64,000 nucleotides of DNA from Malus domestica (lineage: Eukaryota > Streptophyta > Magnoliopsida > Rosales > Rosaceae). Below, one piece after another: positions 33,481 to 50,900 of this stretch. The DNA lies in assembly GCF_042453785.1 (NCBI RefSeq), contig NC_091675.1, forward strand, positions 1,252,501-1,316,500. Reading direction: 5' to 3'. The notes beneath the pieces are model-generated. The model was not told the DNA's origin and searched no databases. It saw nothing but the letters and a program-made list of their open reading frames with translations. Numbering within the stretch: the stretch's first letter is position 1; each line of letters opens with the position of its first letter. Position numbers and translations under genes: made by a program.

Positions 33481-34059
33481 ATGATAAAAACCTATAAAAT
33501 CTTGGTACGAGACATTGAGAATCCTCTTTTTATCAACAAGCTGGGTGACTTGACTGAACTGTGGCCACATCAATTAAAATTGTTTAGGTTATAATCAACT
33601 AAGTCTGATTCGTATCAAAACTTGACCAGTCTAAGGAAAATCCAAAAGTGGGTGCCAAAAATACCAACTTGAGGAATTGACATCGATCTATCATCACTTA
33701 AAAAGACTGACTAATTTCCAAACGCCCACTTGATGTTTTATGAATGTTTTTAGTTTGGAAAGTACCATAATTAATTAAGTCCATAAATAGTCGTTTGTAA
33801 CCTAACCTTAGATTCTGCGATTTTATTTAGGACTTAAAAGTTAATATTGATTAATTTAATTAATTAAACATCTGGTTGTGTTGTGTTGTGTAGTGTTGGT
33901 TCGATGAGGATTGAGAGGGAGTGAGGGAGGGAGGCTTTCGTAAAAGACTAAAGAAACCCTAGCAGCTAAAAAGAAAGAAAGGGAAGGGAGAGAGAATCTT
34001 CAAATCTTTATTGGTTGCTGCATTAAGCTGAATGAACATCGTCGCAGTGGTGCTGCACC

Positions 34060-34270
34060 CACGTGAATGTTCCCTCGCTCGTGTCCCCACAAAGATCCTC
34101 CGTATCCACGTGTGGGCCCAATCATCCCCTCATCCCTTCCCTTCCCTTCTTCCTCCTCAAAGCAGGGCCTCTGGGCAATGCAGTGGGTAATGCATCGTAA
34201 TATGGTCATGGGTCATGAGAGGGAAAAAATAGAACTCTTCCGTGCACGTGTCTCTCAACCCTTCCACGTG
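34060..34270 (+). promoter_or_regulatory. cluster of four G-boxes upstream of the cytokinin dehydrogenase gene
   Basis: CACGTG occurs at 34060-34065, 34107-34112, 34245-34250 and 34265-34270, each in a slightly different context (CCCACGTGAA, TCCACGTGTGGG, GCACGTGTC, TCCACGTGAA). They lie 730-940 bases before the start codon. G-boxes are bound by bHLH (PIF-type) and bZIP factors. The density is well above chance; actual use is inferred. Confidence 0.55.
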
Positions 34271-34790
34271 AACAGCCACATGTCCTCGACCCCACACCGG
34301 GCCCATTCTCTCAAAAGAGTCCCTTGTCCTTTAAATTGAGGACCTGCATGTTATATCCTAGGCGCAAAAGAGAGAGGCGCACAGAGTCAGAATCTCAGAA
34401 TCTCTGGATGATTTGTTGTTTGTTGCCTCGGAAAATTGTAGAGTGAGAGAGAAAATATTTACAGATATACATATATTCCTCGTTACCTTATCTGCTAAAA
34501 TATTATATAGTATATCTAGATAGATATTATTCACACAGTACATGTATGTATGTGAGTGTACCTGCAGTCTTGTAACGTGAAGAAATCTTGTTCTGGAAAA
34601 GAAAGAAAGAAAGAGGAGCTGAGCGAATCTGTGCATGTTGCGTACGAAATCTTTAAAGCGAAATCAGCCTTACGTTATCTCCACGACCACACATCCCTCC
34701 CTCCCTCTGACACAAAGATTTTGTTCCTTCTCATGTTTCTCTTATTTATTTCGTTAATTCCTTCCTCTCACGGTCTCACTCACTATAGTC

Positions 34791-34799
34791 TATATATAG
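34791..34799 (+). promoter_or_regulatory. TATA box of the cytokinin dehydrogenase gene
   Basis: TATATATAG about 200 bases before the start codon, followed by a CT- and CCTCC-rich leader typical of plant 5' UTRs. Confidence 0.5.
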
Positions 34800-34996
34800 C
34801 TAGACTATAGCTGGATACCACCACCGCCACCTACTTCTCTCCGCCGTTGTCCACAGTTCTCAAATCCTTCATCCTTCTAGCCGCCGCCTCCTCCTCCTCC
34901 TCCAGTATGTAATCCTATACCTAATTCATCATTTTAAACCAAACAAAGAAAATCAAGATCAAGAACAAGAACAAGAATAGTAACGTACTTGAACAC

Positions 34997-40222
<5,226 letters not shown>

Positions 40223-40963
40223 ATGACCAAAACGTGCAGTTTTTAGGGTTAGTCTTGTACATATACTGTTAGATGAACTCTTTTTTATTATCAAATGAGT
40301 ACTGGTTATTATAAAGAAAACGAGGTTTTGTTTAGGGGTTTTTCAGTCTGAATGCTCAGATCACGTGACTGTTCAGGCTCCAGCCGAGGCCCAAGACTCA
40401 TTGTGTGGAACTAGGATAGTGTTGATGGGGCCGGAATACAGTAGTGGAACGAGATACAATGTTTTTGTGCCTTTGGTTGTAGAGGTGAGGTGGCATGACC
40501 ACCCGTATTCAAGAATTTCTCCTTTTTTAGGGTTTGTTCAGTGAGAGCGATGCACCCGAATGGGGCCCACGATCACAATGTTTTTGTATGCAGCGCCCGT
40601 GATCCGGACAGCCCAGTCTGGTTTTGTTCTGGGACTTGACGTCTTTATCCGCAACCTCATCCAACACAAGCTGGATTCTGATCATCACTCCATCATCCTT
40701 CATGGTTTGTCAATTACTGTTATACCCTTCTTCGATTGGTCGCTAGGTAGAAGTCGAACGCATGAACTACAGCTTTGTAATTTGACAAAATCAAACTTAA
40801 TATAAATTAAATTTTAGTCCACCCTGAGCTCTTTGTTCTCTCAAATTTAGCCCCTGACAGACATACAAATTGGAGTAGATATGTGATGGCAGTACAAAAA
40901 TATCAAAAGATAAATCTACTCGCGAAATACCCGGTCCGGCGGTCTGCCAATTACATCTAAGGT
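40223..40963. other. spacer between convergent CKX5 and methyltransferase genes
   Basis: No gene seen. The CKX5 3' UTR is at the left. A phrase like 'CACAATGTTTTTGT' occurs twice (about 40456 and 40575) next to GATC/GAGAT, a weak local repeat. Confidence 0.5.
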
Positions 40964-43424
40964 TTACTCATCTAGCTGTGGCTTGCATGGATCTGCATCA
41001 CTCTGTGAACCCAGTTGCTTCCCGAATTTTTTCAAAGCGATTGAATATATTGTTTTCCTTCGCACTGATGTCCCCTCAGCCACTAATTTGACAGCCTACA
41101 TGAACATAAAGAGTTGTCAAACCACTCAACGGTTCATAATAACAGAAGAAAAGACCATTCTTAATGATTTTGTTAAACCTCGCAAATGCATTTCGGTCAC
41201 TAGTAAGTGATGCGCTGAGTAAAATGAATTTGCAACAAGTCATTAGAAATACAAACATATGTCAGAAAAAGTGGCGTTCGATATAATAAACAGAAGTCAT
41301 TACCGTGGAAAGACTATGCCCGCTGGAGATCAAATCTCTTAACTCATCCTCAAGCTGAGACTCTGAAGGAGCTACAACCGGAGAATCTTCCCTTCCTTCA
41401 ATTAATACTGTAATTTCACCTTTTGGCTGGTGAGTAGAGTACGCTTCTTCAGCTTCCCCCAATGTACCCCGCCAAAACTGATAAGATGTCAAATTTAGGG
41501 GCATGCCATTAAATAAGTCTGAGATCACAACATAGAATCAACATAGTAGCAATTCTATATGTGGAGGAAGAACATGCTAGCATTTGAAAAAATTAAAAAA
41601 ATATCAACAGAACTAGCAATTTTATCAGTTTTTTTTTTTCTTTTGAGAAAGAAACAACAATGTTATCACATCAAATTAGTTACATTCATACAATGTGCGC
41701 AACTGATCTATTCAGTTATTCCCCAATGGGATCTGGGTTCCAAGAAGTTTGAATCACAACCCGAAGCACTAGCTAAGTTCCTGGATTGTGTGAAATAAGA
41801 GTTTTACCAGAGATAAATAAGAGACATCAAGAGACATCGCCACAAACCACCTACCTCTTCATGAATTTTTGTAATTTCACGAGCTATAACACATTTTCTG
41901 CAACACAATTATACAAAAAAGGTCATCATTTTGTACAACCACTCAACCAGTAAAAGCGCATAGATCCAACCATGGAATTTCAATTGGTGACTCATCATAA
42001 CAAAAAACCAATAAAACAATTAGATCAAGTATTTACCTTGAATAACCAAAAAGTGAAGAAGTCTCTTCAAGAAACTGATGAAGCTTATGGGGAGGTACAT
42101 AAAATATTTGAGTCGTTGCCTCATTTGCTGAAACCGTCAGCCTCTCTCTTCTAGATCCAGCATGTTTAGAGAGAAATCCAACTGCAGAAGTACAATCAGT
42201 ATACAAAACTATATATCTTGATCCATCCAAGCCACATCCACCAAGAAGAATATCAGCAACATCAATTCCTTGAAAAACTTACCAAATGTAAACTCATCGG
42301 TGGACAGGCCAGAGGCAGAGAGAGCAGCCACAAATGCGGACGGCCCAGGTATAGGAATGACAGGGATGTTTTCATCCACGCATAGCTTTGCCTGCACCAA
42401 AACTTTGATATCAATTGCACTGCTACGTGATACATCTATAAGACTATATATAAATACCATATCTGCAATAATACACGCTACATTACTCCGAAGTCAAGTT
42501 GTTGCGAATAACAAAACAATTTACAAAATCAATTCAAGCTGATACATGATGAATTACTTGCTGTAAAAGCAAAGGAAACTAGAGAAAAGGGGTAGACCCT
42601 CACCAATTCCGTACCAGGATCACTGATGCCCGGCATCCCAGCATCGCTTATGAGCGCCACAATTTCACCTTCCTTCAACCGCTTCAACACTGTTTGCCCC
42701 CGTTGAGCTTCATTGAATTTGTGATAGCTCAGCTGTAATCTAAAAGCATAAATCAAAATGACTAAAACTAAAAACTAACCAACTCAGAATCCCAAAAATA
42801 TAATAACCCCTATTCACTTACAAGGGGAGTTTTGATGCTATAATGGTGGAGCAACTTCCCCGAATGCCGAGTGTCTTCGGAAAGTATTACATGAGCTGAT
42901 TTTAGCACCCGGAGAGCCCTGCATTGGCAAAATTCGGTCCGATATCAAATTAAAAAATGAAAAGAAAACAAATACATGGTTTGCAACTCTGTAATTTGTA
43001 TGTAGAGATTGAGAAAGCACCGTAGAGTGATATCTTCGAGGTTTCCGATCGGAGTTCCGACCAAATACAGTCCGGGTTCAATAGGACCCTGCAACCGAAA
43101 CAAACATTCAAAATACAATCTTCTGTTGAAAAACCGATAAAGTAATGGTTTGATTATGCAAAAACAACGAGATTGAAAATAAAATTAGAGGGAAATTAGG
43201 GTTACTTGTTTCGACGGCGGTTGGGGGATTGAGTCGGTGAGTTCGGAGGAGATTTGAGGGCTGGAAGAACAGAAGGGGATTATGCTAGCTTTATTAGGGC
43301 AAACGGAGAGTGAGTGGAGAGACGGCTGCGCCGTCTGAACCGTCTGGGAGGGGAGCAAGTTCGAGAGGCCGGACCGCCCCCATGAGAAAGAAACCGCCGT
43401 GAAAGGAAGCCGCCGCGATAGCAT
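40964..43424 (-). CDS. RsmI-like rRNA 2'-O-methyltransferase (tetrapyrrole methylase fold), organellar
   Basis: Relative of bacterial RsmI, which methylates the 2'-OH of a 16S rRNA cytidine (C1402 in E. coli) with SAM. Nine exons from 43424: 43206-43424, 43021-43088, 42822-42918, 42604-42732, 42283-42391, 42037-42181, 41855-41897, 41304-41477, 40964-41095, giving 371 residues. Exon 1 encodes about 73 Ser/Pro-rich residues with few acids, a likely plastid or mitochondrial transit peptide. The core then follows: LVGTPIGNLEDITLRAL, SEDTRHSGKLLHHY, ISDAGMPGISDPGTEL (about 156-171) and IPIPGPSAFVAALSASGL, the SAM-binding landmarks. KCVIAREITKIHEEFWRG and KGEITVLIEG match the C-terminal half. The end has a basic tail (SVRRKTIYSIALKKFG). 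The organelle is inferred; bacterial descent is known for the family. Arabidopsis relative from memory: At1g45110. Confidence 0.9.
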
Positions 43425-44891
43425 TTGTTCCGGTAACTAAACCCCTCGCGCTTGCTTCTGGGTGGAGGGAAAACACAGCTGAAGTTAACCGTTTTGGATA
43501 TTTTAGAACACGTAATGTTATAGAGATTAAATTTTATAAACTAACGTAAAAGTTAATGATTGTATTATTACTTTGTGTTTGATTTAACATACTTATTTCT
43601 TATTAGTGAAACATGACACACTCCGATCCAGAATGTCTATCTGGACTTTGAATCGATCTTTCCTGATCGACGCCGGAAGATGACAAAGCCATAAAAGTGT
43701 GGTGATGTGAAAAATATGAATAAATTTAAATCTAAACCTTTATTTTTGCCCACTCACACTTTCTGTTTTTCGCCCTTCTAGGATTTAGCTGAATCTTTTG
43801 TGGCGAATGAGCGATCACTGGCGATTATGAGATTCACCCAAGTAAACGTAGGAGTTTGTTTCTTGTTGTGTAATAATTACCTTATCTAGGTTTGATTGTT
43901 CTACTTATGTTGTACTGTCATCTATACTCGGATTATTTGTGTAATATGGGTTATTCCCACTACTGCACACTCTCTTTATTAGCTTAAATAACGATTTAAA
44001 TTATTCATATTTTTCCACTTCACCTACACTTTTCGCTACGTCACTTTCGAAATTTTCCACTTCAACACATGATTTAATTCGTAAATTTAATCTACTTTTT
44101 AGAACCGATAAGTTGACAAAGAAGCTACTTCGAGAAACGCATAGGGATAGGGGTGAAGACGTTCGTTATTAGTTGATAAACTATCCTTTCCGTTGAAATT
44201 TCTTGTTCTAATTGATAGAGCAACTGAGTAGCAAGTCGAAAACGTGCAAGGCTATCTAAGTGGCAAGGAACTTGTAGCTCATTTGTTGATCAATAGGGGT
44301 GCAATATCCCCACCCCCGATATCAGTTGTATCCAAAAATAGTTACATCGGTGCAATTAGAGGGGGCAAATCAATCCATTAGGCTTTTAATGAGTACTCAT
44401 TGAGATCTATTTAGTTTGATCTCACCTTACACTATCATCACCATTACCAATCTCACATCTATAATGATATAAAATTAAACGAGTCTTTAACGAGTGTCCA
44501 TTAATAACCGTTATTAGTTGATTTACCACCACTAGATGCAATTGCCCCCACCCCGCTATCAGTTGTATGAAAAAACAGTTTAACTCGAGACTATTTTCAG
44601 AATAGCCAAAAGCGCTTCTAACCGAAACGACACAAGTCTCGTCGATCAACCAACGAGCTTACTGTTTGTAAAAGCAAGGATGCAGACATGATATCTGACC
44701 GTATTCACAGTTGTTGCAGCTACGCAACCTGATTCGCATCCCACCTCACTCGACTCGACACATGCATTCCAACTTCCAAGCAATGGCAACCAAATATGTT
44801 GCGGGGTGTGGGGGCATGTCCGTTAACATTGATTAAATAGTTGATTCCAAATCAATCTTTATACATAATTAATATTCGTTAGGTCATTACA
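43425..44891. other. gene-free spacer
   Basis: No coding region supported. 43500-43622 resembles the 'TAATGTTATAG..AAACATGACAC' small repeat seen near 1.2 kb. A direct repeat of about 45 bases (CCCCACCCCCGATATCAGTT and CCCCACCCCGCTATCAGTT) lies at about 44307-44345 and 44545-44580, with 'TTGTAT..AAAAA.AGTT' following each. Confidence 0.5.
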
Positions 44892-47216
44892 TTAAACCTT
44901 GTCATCATGGAACCACCATGTCGTCTCCTTGGGAGATCTGCCGTTCCTGCAGTTCTTCACGTATCGATCGTTATCCGCTGGGCGTTGCTGCACAAATGGT
45001 AAATTGCACAAATGAGGGTCGTGTTATAACGAAGTCACGTAGGGTGAAGTGGAATAATCTAAAGCTAAAAATTGAACCATACCTTCACCGTGGAACTCGA
45101 TAACATGGAGAGAATGCTGATACAGATGGAACTAACCGTCATGGCTGGGGACCATGAATCATATAGAATATCTGCAAATGAAAACAACCGTTAACTGGAA
45201 AATCAATTAGCTGTTGCTCATTATCAGGTACATGACAGCTATCTACTACATTGCAGAAGCGAGAATATGTAAACAAAAAAGGTCGTACCCAGTGCACAAG
45301 GCTCCCGCTTTACGCAGGGTCTGGGAGAGGTGAATGTCGGCTAGCCTTACCCCCATTTATGGAGAGGCTGCTCCCAAAGCGAGAATATGTAAACGACAAC
45401 AATAAATTAAACATAACGTGATCAAACAGCTCGGGCTACCTTAGGCACACAATCCATAGGGAATCAAACAATCCATAGGGAATCAAGGATAACAAAAAGG
45501 AGATGATAGTTTCCCCTTTTTTGTTATCTTATCATTTCTGGCAACAAAGAAAAAGATATCTTGTGCTTGAAAGACGAAAGTTTGCAACTTTAAAAAGCTC
45601 AAAAGAGCAATAACAAGTATAGATGCAAACGCAAGGGATACCGAATGACTCCCAGCACCTAGAAGATTCTATCCAATGACCAAAGCCTCACAAAACTGTG
45701 AGCTTGGGTGTAACTCATGCAGCCATGCCTCTGGAACTTAAATTTGATCTTCAACTAAGAGCTATTGTCAAAGTTTCTTAGGTATCCCTGGTCCTTTCTT
45801 TTTAAATTCACTATATGGCTATAATACTCGATGTGATTTAATAATAAAAGCTATCTGCCTGATTTTCAGAGTTCACAACTAAACCTGATCGTATGCTGGG
45901 CACCACACTAATTTCTAGTTTATTTTCTTGTCAATCTTCATATCAAGCCAATTCAGATTATCACAAAATCCAACTAGGCATGTCATGCGATCATGCGTAC
46001 TCGCGACAGTAAGCACCGGAGGGTTGTACTTGCTTGACATGAGACATTAGATTTCTACCACAGAACGATAAAATGAAACATTCTAAATTGCTAGTGCTAA
46101 GATCTAAACATTAGGTAACGTTTTCCTCAAGCTTAGTTGCAAACAGAAGGATATTCTCCAAGGCAAGGTCAAACTCGAATGGTCGGCAAATTCAATAGAA
46201 TCCATTTAAACTTATTACAAGGTTGCCTAACTTGCAAGCAAATATTGCGATGTAACAGTTGATCAACTTAACAACTAGTCATCATTTTGATAGAATGAAA
46301 CTAACGATCGCATAAGGTCAAAGCAATGACTCGAATAATATAATAGCCATCTAATTTTTGATCTTCCATATCAAGAAAGCAGGAATTCACACCAAGACAT
46401 TAGTTCCATACTAACCCAATTACTGAAAACTAAAGATCGCGGAAAATACTAATACAAAGTTAAAAGACGAGATCGGTACCTAAACAGATATGGCCATTGC
46501 TGTAAATGTGAGGATGCAGAGGAGCCGGAGGGACAAAAATCACCTGAATACATCAGTAATTTAAGCGAAAACTTCAAATATTAATCGAGCATTATCGGCT
46601 ACTAAATTACTTATCGTTCTGTTTTCGTCAAGTTTTCGAAACCCTAACAACTACAACTCTAGAACCAAACAGTAGGTATGCTTACTTAAATGGTTTGAAC
46701 CCAATAATCAATTCTTCAGTTTCGAAACAAATTTCTCGGCAACCAAACAGAATCAAGAGAAAACCAAAAGTTAAATTCAGAATCTTATGGACCTGTGGTG
46801 CTTCCATGGGATAATGCTCGGGGAAATCGACTTGGAGCTGATAAATTTCGTTAGCGTATAGAGTTCCCGGCGCTCCGGTGACTTCGATGACCCATCTTCA
46901 CACCAAAATTCAAAGAAATTAACATTTATCACAAAATTAATCGCAAACAAAAGAGACATTAACACTAAATTAAATATAAAGAAATTGGAATGGAACCTCT
47001 GAAGATTATCGGTGACTTTGTGCTTGAAACCTGCCGGAGGATTCACCTGCCACTCCACCAGCTCTTTCTGCAGCCGATTGCAGGCGATCTTGCTTAAGGC
47101 CTACGCACCCAAAAAATTCCATTAAAAACGATAAAAAAAAAAAAAGTACAAACAATTTAAAATTGTATATACAGAGAGAAGTAAACCTTGCGTGAAGTGG
47201 CGGAGGAGCTCGTCAT
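44892..47216 (-). CDS. UBC16: ubiquitin-conjugating enzyme E2, UBC16 type
   Basis: E2 enzyme that carries ubiquitin as a thioester and passes it on with an E3 ligase. Six exons from 47216: 47187-47216, 46997-47100, 46793-46895, 46480-46543, 45083-45171, 44892-44987, giving 161 residues, the family length. The UBC fold is complete: KIACNRLQKEL at the N-terminal helix, YQLQVDFPEHYPMEAPQV, then HPHIYSNGHICLDIL with the active Cys at residue 99, and WSPAMTVSSICISILSMLSS. The usual HPN is HPH here, as in the UBC15-18 subgroup. The C-terminus reads SPKETTWWFHDDKV; from memory the Arabidopsis protein has Arg for the second Thr. Intron 4 is long (about 1.3 kb) and holds a SINE. Confidence 0.95.
45275..45376 (-). 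mobile_element. 5'-truncated SINE with 18-bp target duplication
   Basis: AAGCGAGAATATGTAAAC flanks the element on both sides (45257-45274 and 45377-45394). Read on the minus strand it ends GTGCACTGGGTACGACC and then TTTTTT, the 3' end of the plant Au-like SINE type, preceded by TCTCCCAGACCCTGCGTAAA. The tRNA-related head is missing, so only the 3' part inserted. The perfect duplication shows a fairly recent LINE-driven insertion into UBC16 intron 4. Confidence 0.85.
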
Positions 47217-47706
47217 CGCTTCCTAAGCAAGTGAGAGAGAAAGAGGCGGACGGCAGCGACGGCGGATTCGAGTGCTCCTTCCTACCCTCCTTCCTCGGCT
47301 ATCTTTTACTCTCAATTTTCTCTGAAAATTCCAGAAATTATTTTAATTTTCTAGACAATAAAAAATATACATTTTAGCAAAAAGGTATCCACGCGCGTGA
47401 TAGTAGTCGGCAATCTCATCAGAAATATCTCCGGGGGACCCACTGCTGCACTAGAAGCTTTTGGAGGTTTCCGGTTTTGCCACGTTGATAATATTTGATC
47501 ACGGAATCCGCGTGTTCGTTCGCTCCTTTTTTTTTAGTATTGGTGCAGGTCGTTGCCGTCGTTTTTTATTTTTAATTTCCACAAGCAAAAAATTATTCTC
47601 CCACCAAAAAAATAATAATGTCAATTTAGAAAAAAGTCACACCAAATTGAACACGGGGGTCGTCTAATTAATCTTATAAATTTATAATTAGTAGTTTAAT
47701 TAGTTT
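47217..47706. other. UBC16 promoter side and flank of the copia element
   Basis: The 5' flank of UBC16, with no clear TATA on the minus strand. Frames here (for example 47461-47667) have no domain. AGTTT at 47702-47706 is the left target duplication of the copia element. Confidence 0.5.
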
Positions 47707-47977
47707 TGTTATAAAATGTAAAAGTTATAGAGAGATAACCTTTATTCGGGACAGGAACGAAGCAGTTGCAGAGTATTATACCAACACAAGCTATTGCAGA
47801 GGAAGTAATGTATATTATTACTATTAGATATTTTTCTCTTCCTTTTCTCTCTGCTTTGTTGAACATTCGTAAAGCTCTATTTATAGAGCATCACCATGGA
47901 AACAAACAAAAACACTGTTAAACATATGACATGTTCACTGTATGCATGTGGGCATACATATTATACTATTTACAACA
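47707..47977 (-). repeat. 3' LTR of the copia element
   Basis: Left copy on the plus strand; TGTTATAAAATG to TATTTACAACA. Nearly identical to 53757-54027. Confidence 0.93.
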
Positions 47978-50900
47978 CTCTCCCTTGGATGCCCACATAT
48001 CAACATCAGTTGCCTCATTAAAACCTTGCTTGGAAAAACCCTGTGGGAAAAAAAACATAGCGAAGGAAAAAGAGTACAACTTTATCCGGATGGTGTTGAG
48101 CATGCTTATGTTGCCTCGTTAAAACCTTGATAGGAAAAACCCAGTGGGAAAAATCCTAAGCGAAGGAAAAAGAGTACAACATGCATGTATCATGGATGCT
48201 CCCCCTGAATTGGATCTCCCCCTGATTCTGCATTCTTCAAATTTGTAAGCCGACGTAATCCGATTCCCTGCACCAGCTTCTGAAATATGCACTTTGATAA
48301 ATCATTCCTTCATCTGGGCGACACAGGCTGCATTATCTTCATGGATGACAGTTGGAGTGTCTGTCTTTGAAGGTAGACCACATGAATTCCGGATGTGATG
48401 GATCATTGATCTTAACCAAGAACATTCACGACTTGCTTCATGTAGAGCAATTATTTCCGAATGATTGGAAGATGTTGCAACTAGCGTTTGCTTCGTTGAT
48501 CGCCATGAAATTGCAGTATCTCCATTAGTGAACACATATCCATTTTGTGAGCGGGCTTTATGCGGATCGGAGAGAAAACCAGCATCTGCGTATCCAACAA
48601 GGATTTGTTCATTTGTGGGCTTGTCTGAGTAGAAGAGACCCATATATGTTGTCCCACGAAGGTATCGTAGAACATTTTTTACTCCCTTCCAATGACGAAT
48701 TGTTGGAGCAGAGCTGTACCTGGCTAACAAGTTAACTGAAAAAGCTATATCTGGTCTAGTACATTGTGCTAAATACAATAAAGCACCTATTACGCTCAAA
48801 TATGGTACTTCTGGACCAAGGACCAGTTCATCATCTTCCTTTGGACGGAATGGATCTTTCTTAATGTCTAAAGAACGAACGACCATTGGGGTGCTAAGTG
48901 GATAAGCCTTGTCCATGCCAAATCGCTTCAGTATTTTTTCAATGTAAGCTGATTGATGGACCAAAATTCCACTAACACAATGCTCGATCTGCAGGCCTAG
49001 ACAATATTTGGTTTTCCCAATGTCTTTCATTTCAAATTCGCTTTTCAGATATTCAGCAGTTTTATGGAGCTCTTCAGGAGTCCCAACTAAGTTCACATCA
49101 TCAACATATACTGCCACTATAGCAAATCCAGAGTTGGATTTCTTAATGAACACACAAGGGCAGATGACATTGTTGATATATCCTTCTTTAATCAAATACT
49201 CACTGAGACGATTATACCACATTCGCCCAGATTGTTTCAGCCCATATAGTGATCGCCTTAATTTGATTGAGAACATACCTCATGGTTTGTTTGTTGCTTC
49301 AGGCAACTTAAGTCCTTCTGGGACTTTTATATATATGTCAGTATCTAATTCTCCATATAGATACGCGGTGATGACATCCATAAGTCGCATGTCAAGTTTT
49401 TCTGAAATCACCAAACTTATTAAGTAACGGAACGTAATTGTGTCAATTACAGGAGAGTATGTCTCCTCATAATCAATTCCAGGTCTTTGTGAAAAGCCTT
49501 GTGCAACGAGTCGTGCTTTGTATCTAGCAATCTCGTTTTTCTCATTGCGTTTCCTTGTAAATACCCATTTGTAACCTACGGGGTTTACATCAGTTGGGGT
49601 TTGGACTACTGGTCCAAGAACACTTCGCCTTTCCAAGGAATTTAATTCTGCCTGGATTGCATCTTTCCACTTAGGCCAATCTTGTCTCTGTTTGCATTCA
49701 TCAACAGAGCGGGGCTCAATATCATCACTTAATATGATTTCAGTGGCTACTGCGAATGCAAACATATCGTCAATGATTATTTCATTCCGATCCCACAATT
49801 CATTAGTACATGCATAATTTATGAAGATTTCTTTGCTTTCATGTACTTCTGTCTCTTCAGGGCCATTTTCTTATTCTGGAAGTCCAGAGTCATGAATTGT
49901 GGATTTGTCATTTACTCTCTCTTTCTGAATGATTTCATTTGGATTCAGTTGTGCCCTCGTCTTTCTCTTCCGAGGGGTTGAATCTTTTGAACCTGGTGGT
50001 CTACCACGCTTCAGGCGTGCACCAGATGAATCATTCGCTGCCACTTTATTTTGTCCAACAGGGACATCAATTCTGGCAGGTGCATTTGCAGCTGGTATAT
50101 GCGATTTTGTCACTTTCATAGTGTCATTAAATGCATCTGGCATTTGATTGGCAATGCTTTGAAGATGAACGATCATTTTCACTTCATTTTCACATTGAAG
50201 GGTTCGAGGATCAAAATGAGGCAAGGTGGGAACAACCCATGTCAGCTCTTTCCGTTATTCTGGAACGGTCTTTTCTCCCCCTAACGATGGGAAGACTGTC
50301 TCATCAAAATGACAATCAGCAAAACGAGCTGTAAACATATCACCTGTCAAGGGTTCCAAATATCTAATAATAGATGGTGAATCAAAACCCACATAAATTC
50401 TCAGTCTACGCTGAGGTCCCATTTTAGTGCGTTGCGGGGGTGCAATAGGCACATAAACAGCACAACCAAAAACTCGTAAATGTGAAATGTTTGGCTGATG
50501 TCCAAACACGAGTTGTATTGAGGAGTATTGGTGGTTGGCTATAGGTCTCAATCGAACTAATGATGCAGCATGTAGAATGACATGTCCCCATGCAAAAACT
50601 GGCAATTTGGTTTTCATAAGCATAGTGCGGGCTATTAACTGAAGCCGCTTGATCAATGCTTCTGCTAAACCATTTTGAGTATGGACATGAGGAACAGGGT
50701 GTTCAACATCAATGCCCAATGTCATGCAGTAATCATCAAAGGTTTGAGACGTAAATTCACCAGCGTTATCAAGTCGGATTGATTTAATGGGATAATCTGG
50801 GAATTGTGCTCGTAACTTAGTTATCTGAGCAAGAAGTCTCGCAAAAGCTACATTCCGAGTAGACAAGAGACAAACATGTGACCATCTGGTGGATGCATCA

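Larger units (their letters stand above)
24071..34059. other. 10-kb gene-poor interval
   Basis: No gene can be supported. The stretch is AT-rich and holds at least six MITE or foldback elements, SINE-like pieces, two microsatellites and worn repeats. All frames longer than 80 codons lack known domains; the minus-strand frame 24256-24699 is broken up by a MITE. The sequence just before the cytokinin dehydrogenase gene is treated as its promoter. Confidence 0.6.

Noticed and set aside
43294-43476. Upstream ATG at 43476 as the start of the methyltransferase gene.
   Set aside because: It is in another frame and does not lead into the conserved core; the ATG at 43424 gives an in-frame transit peptide and exon 1.
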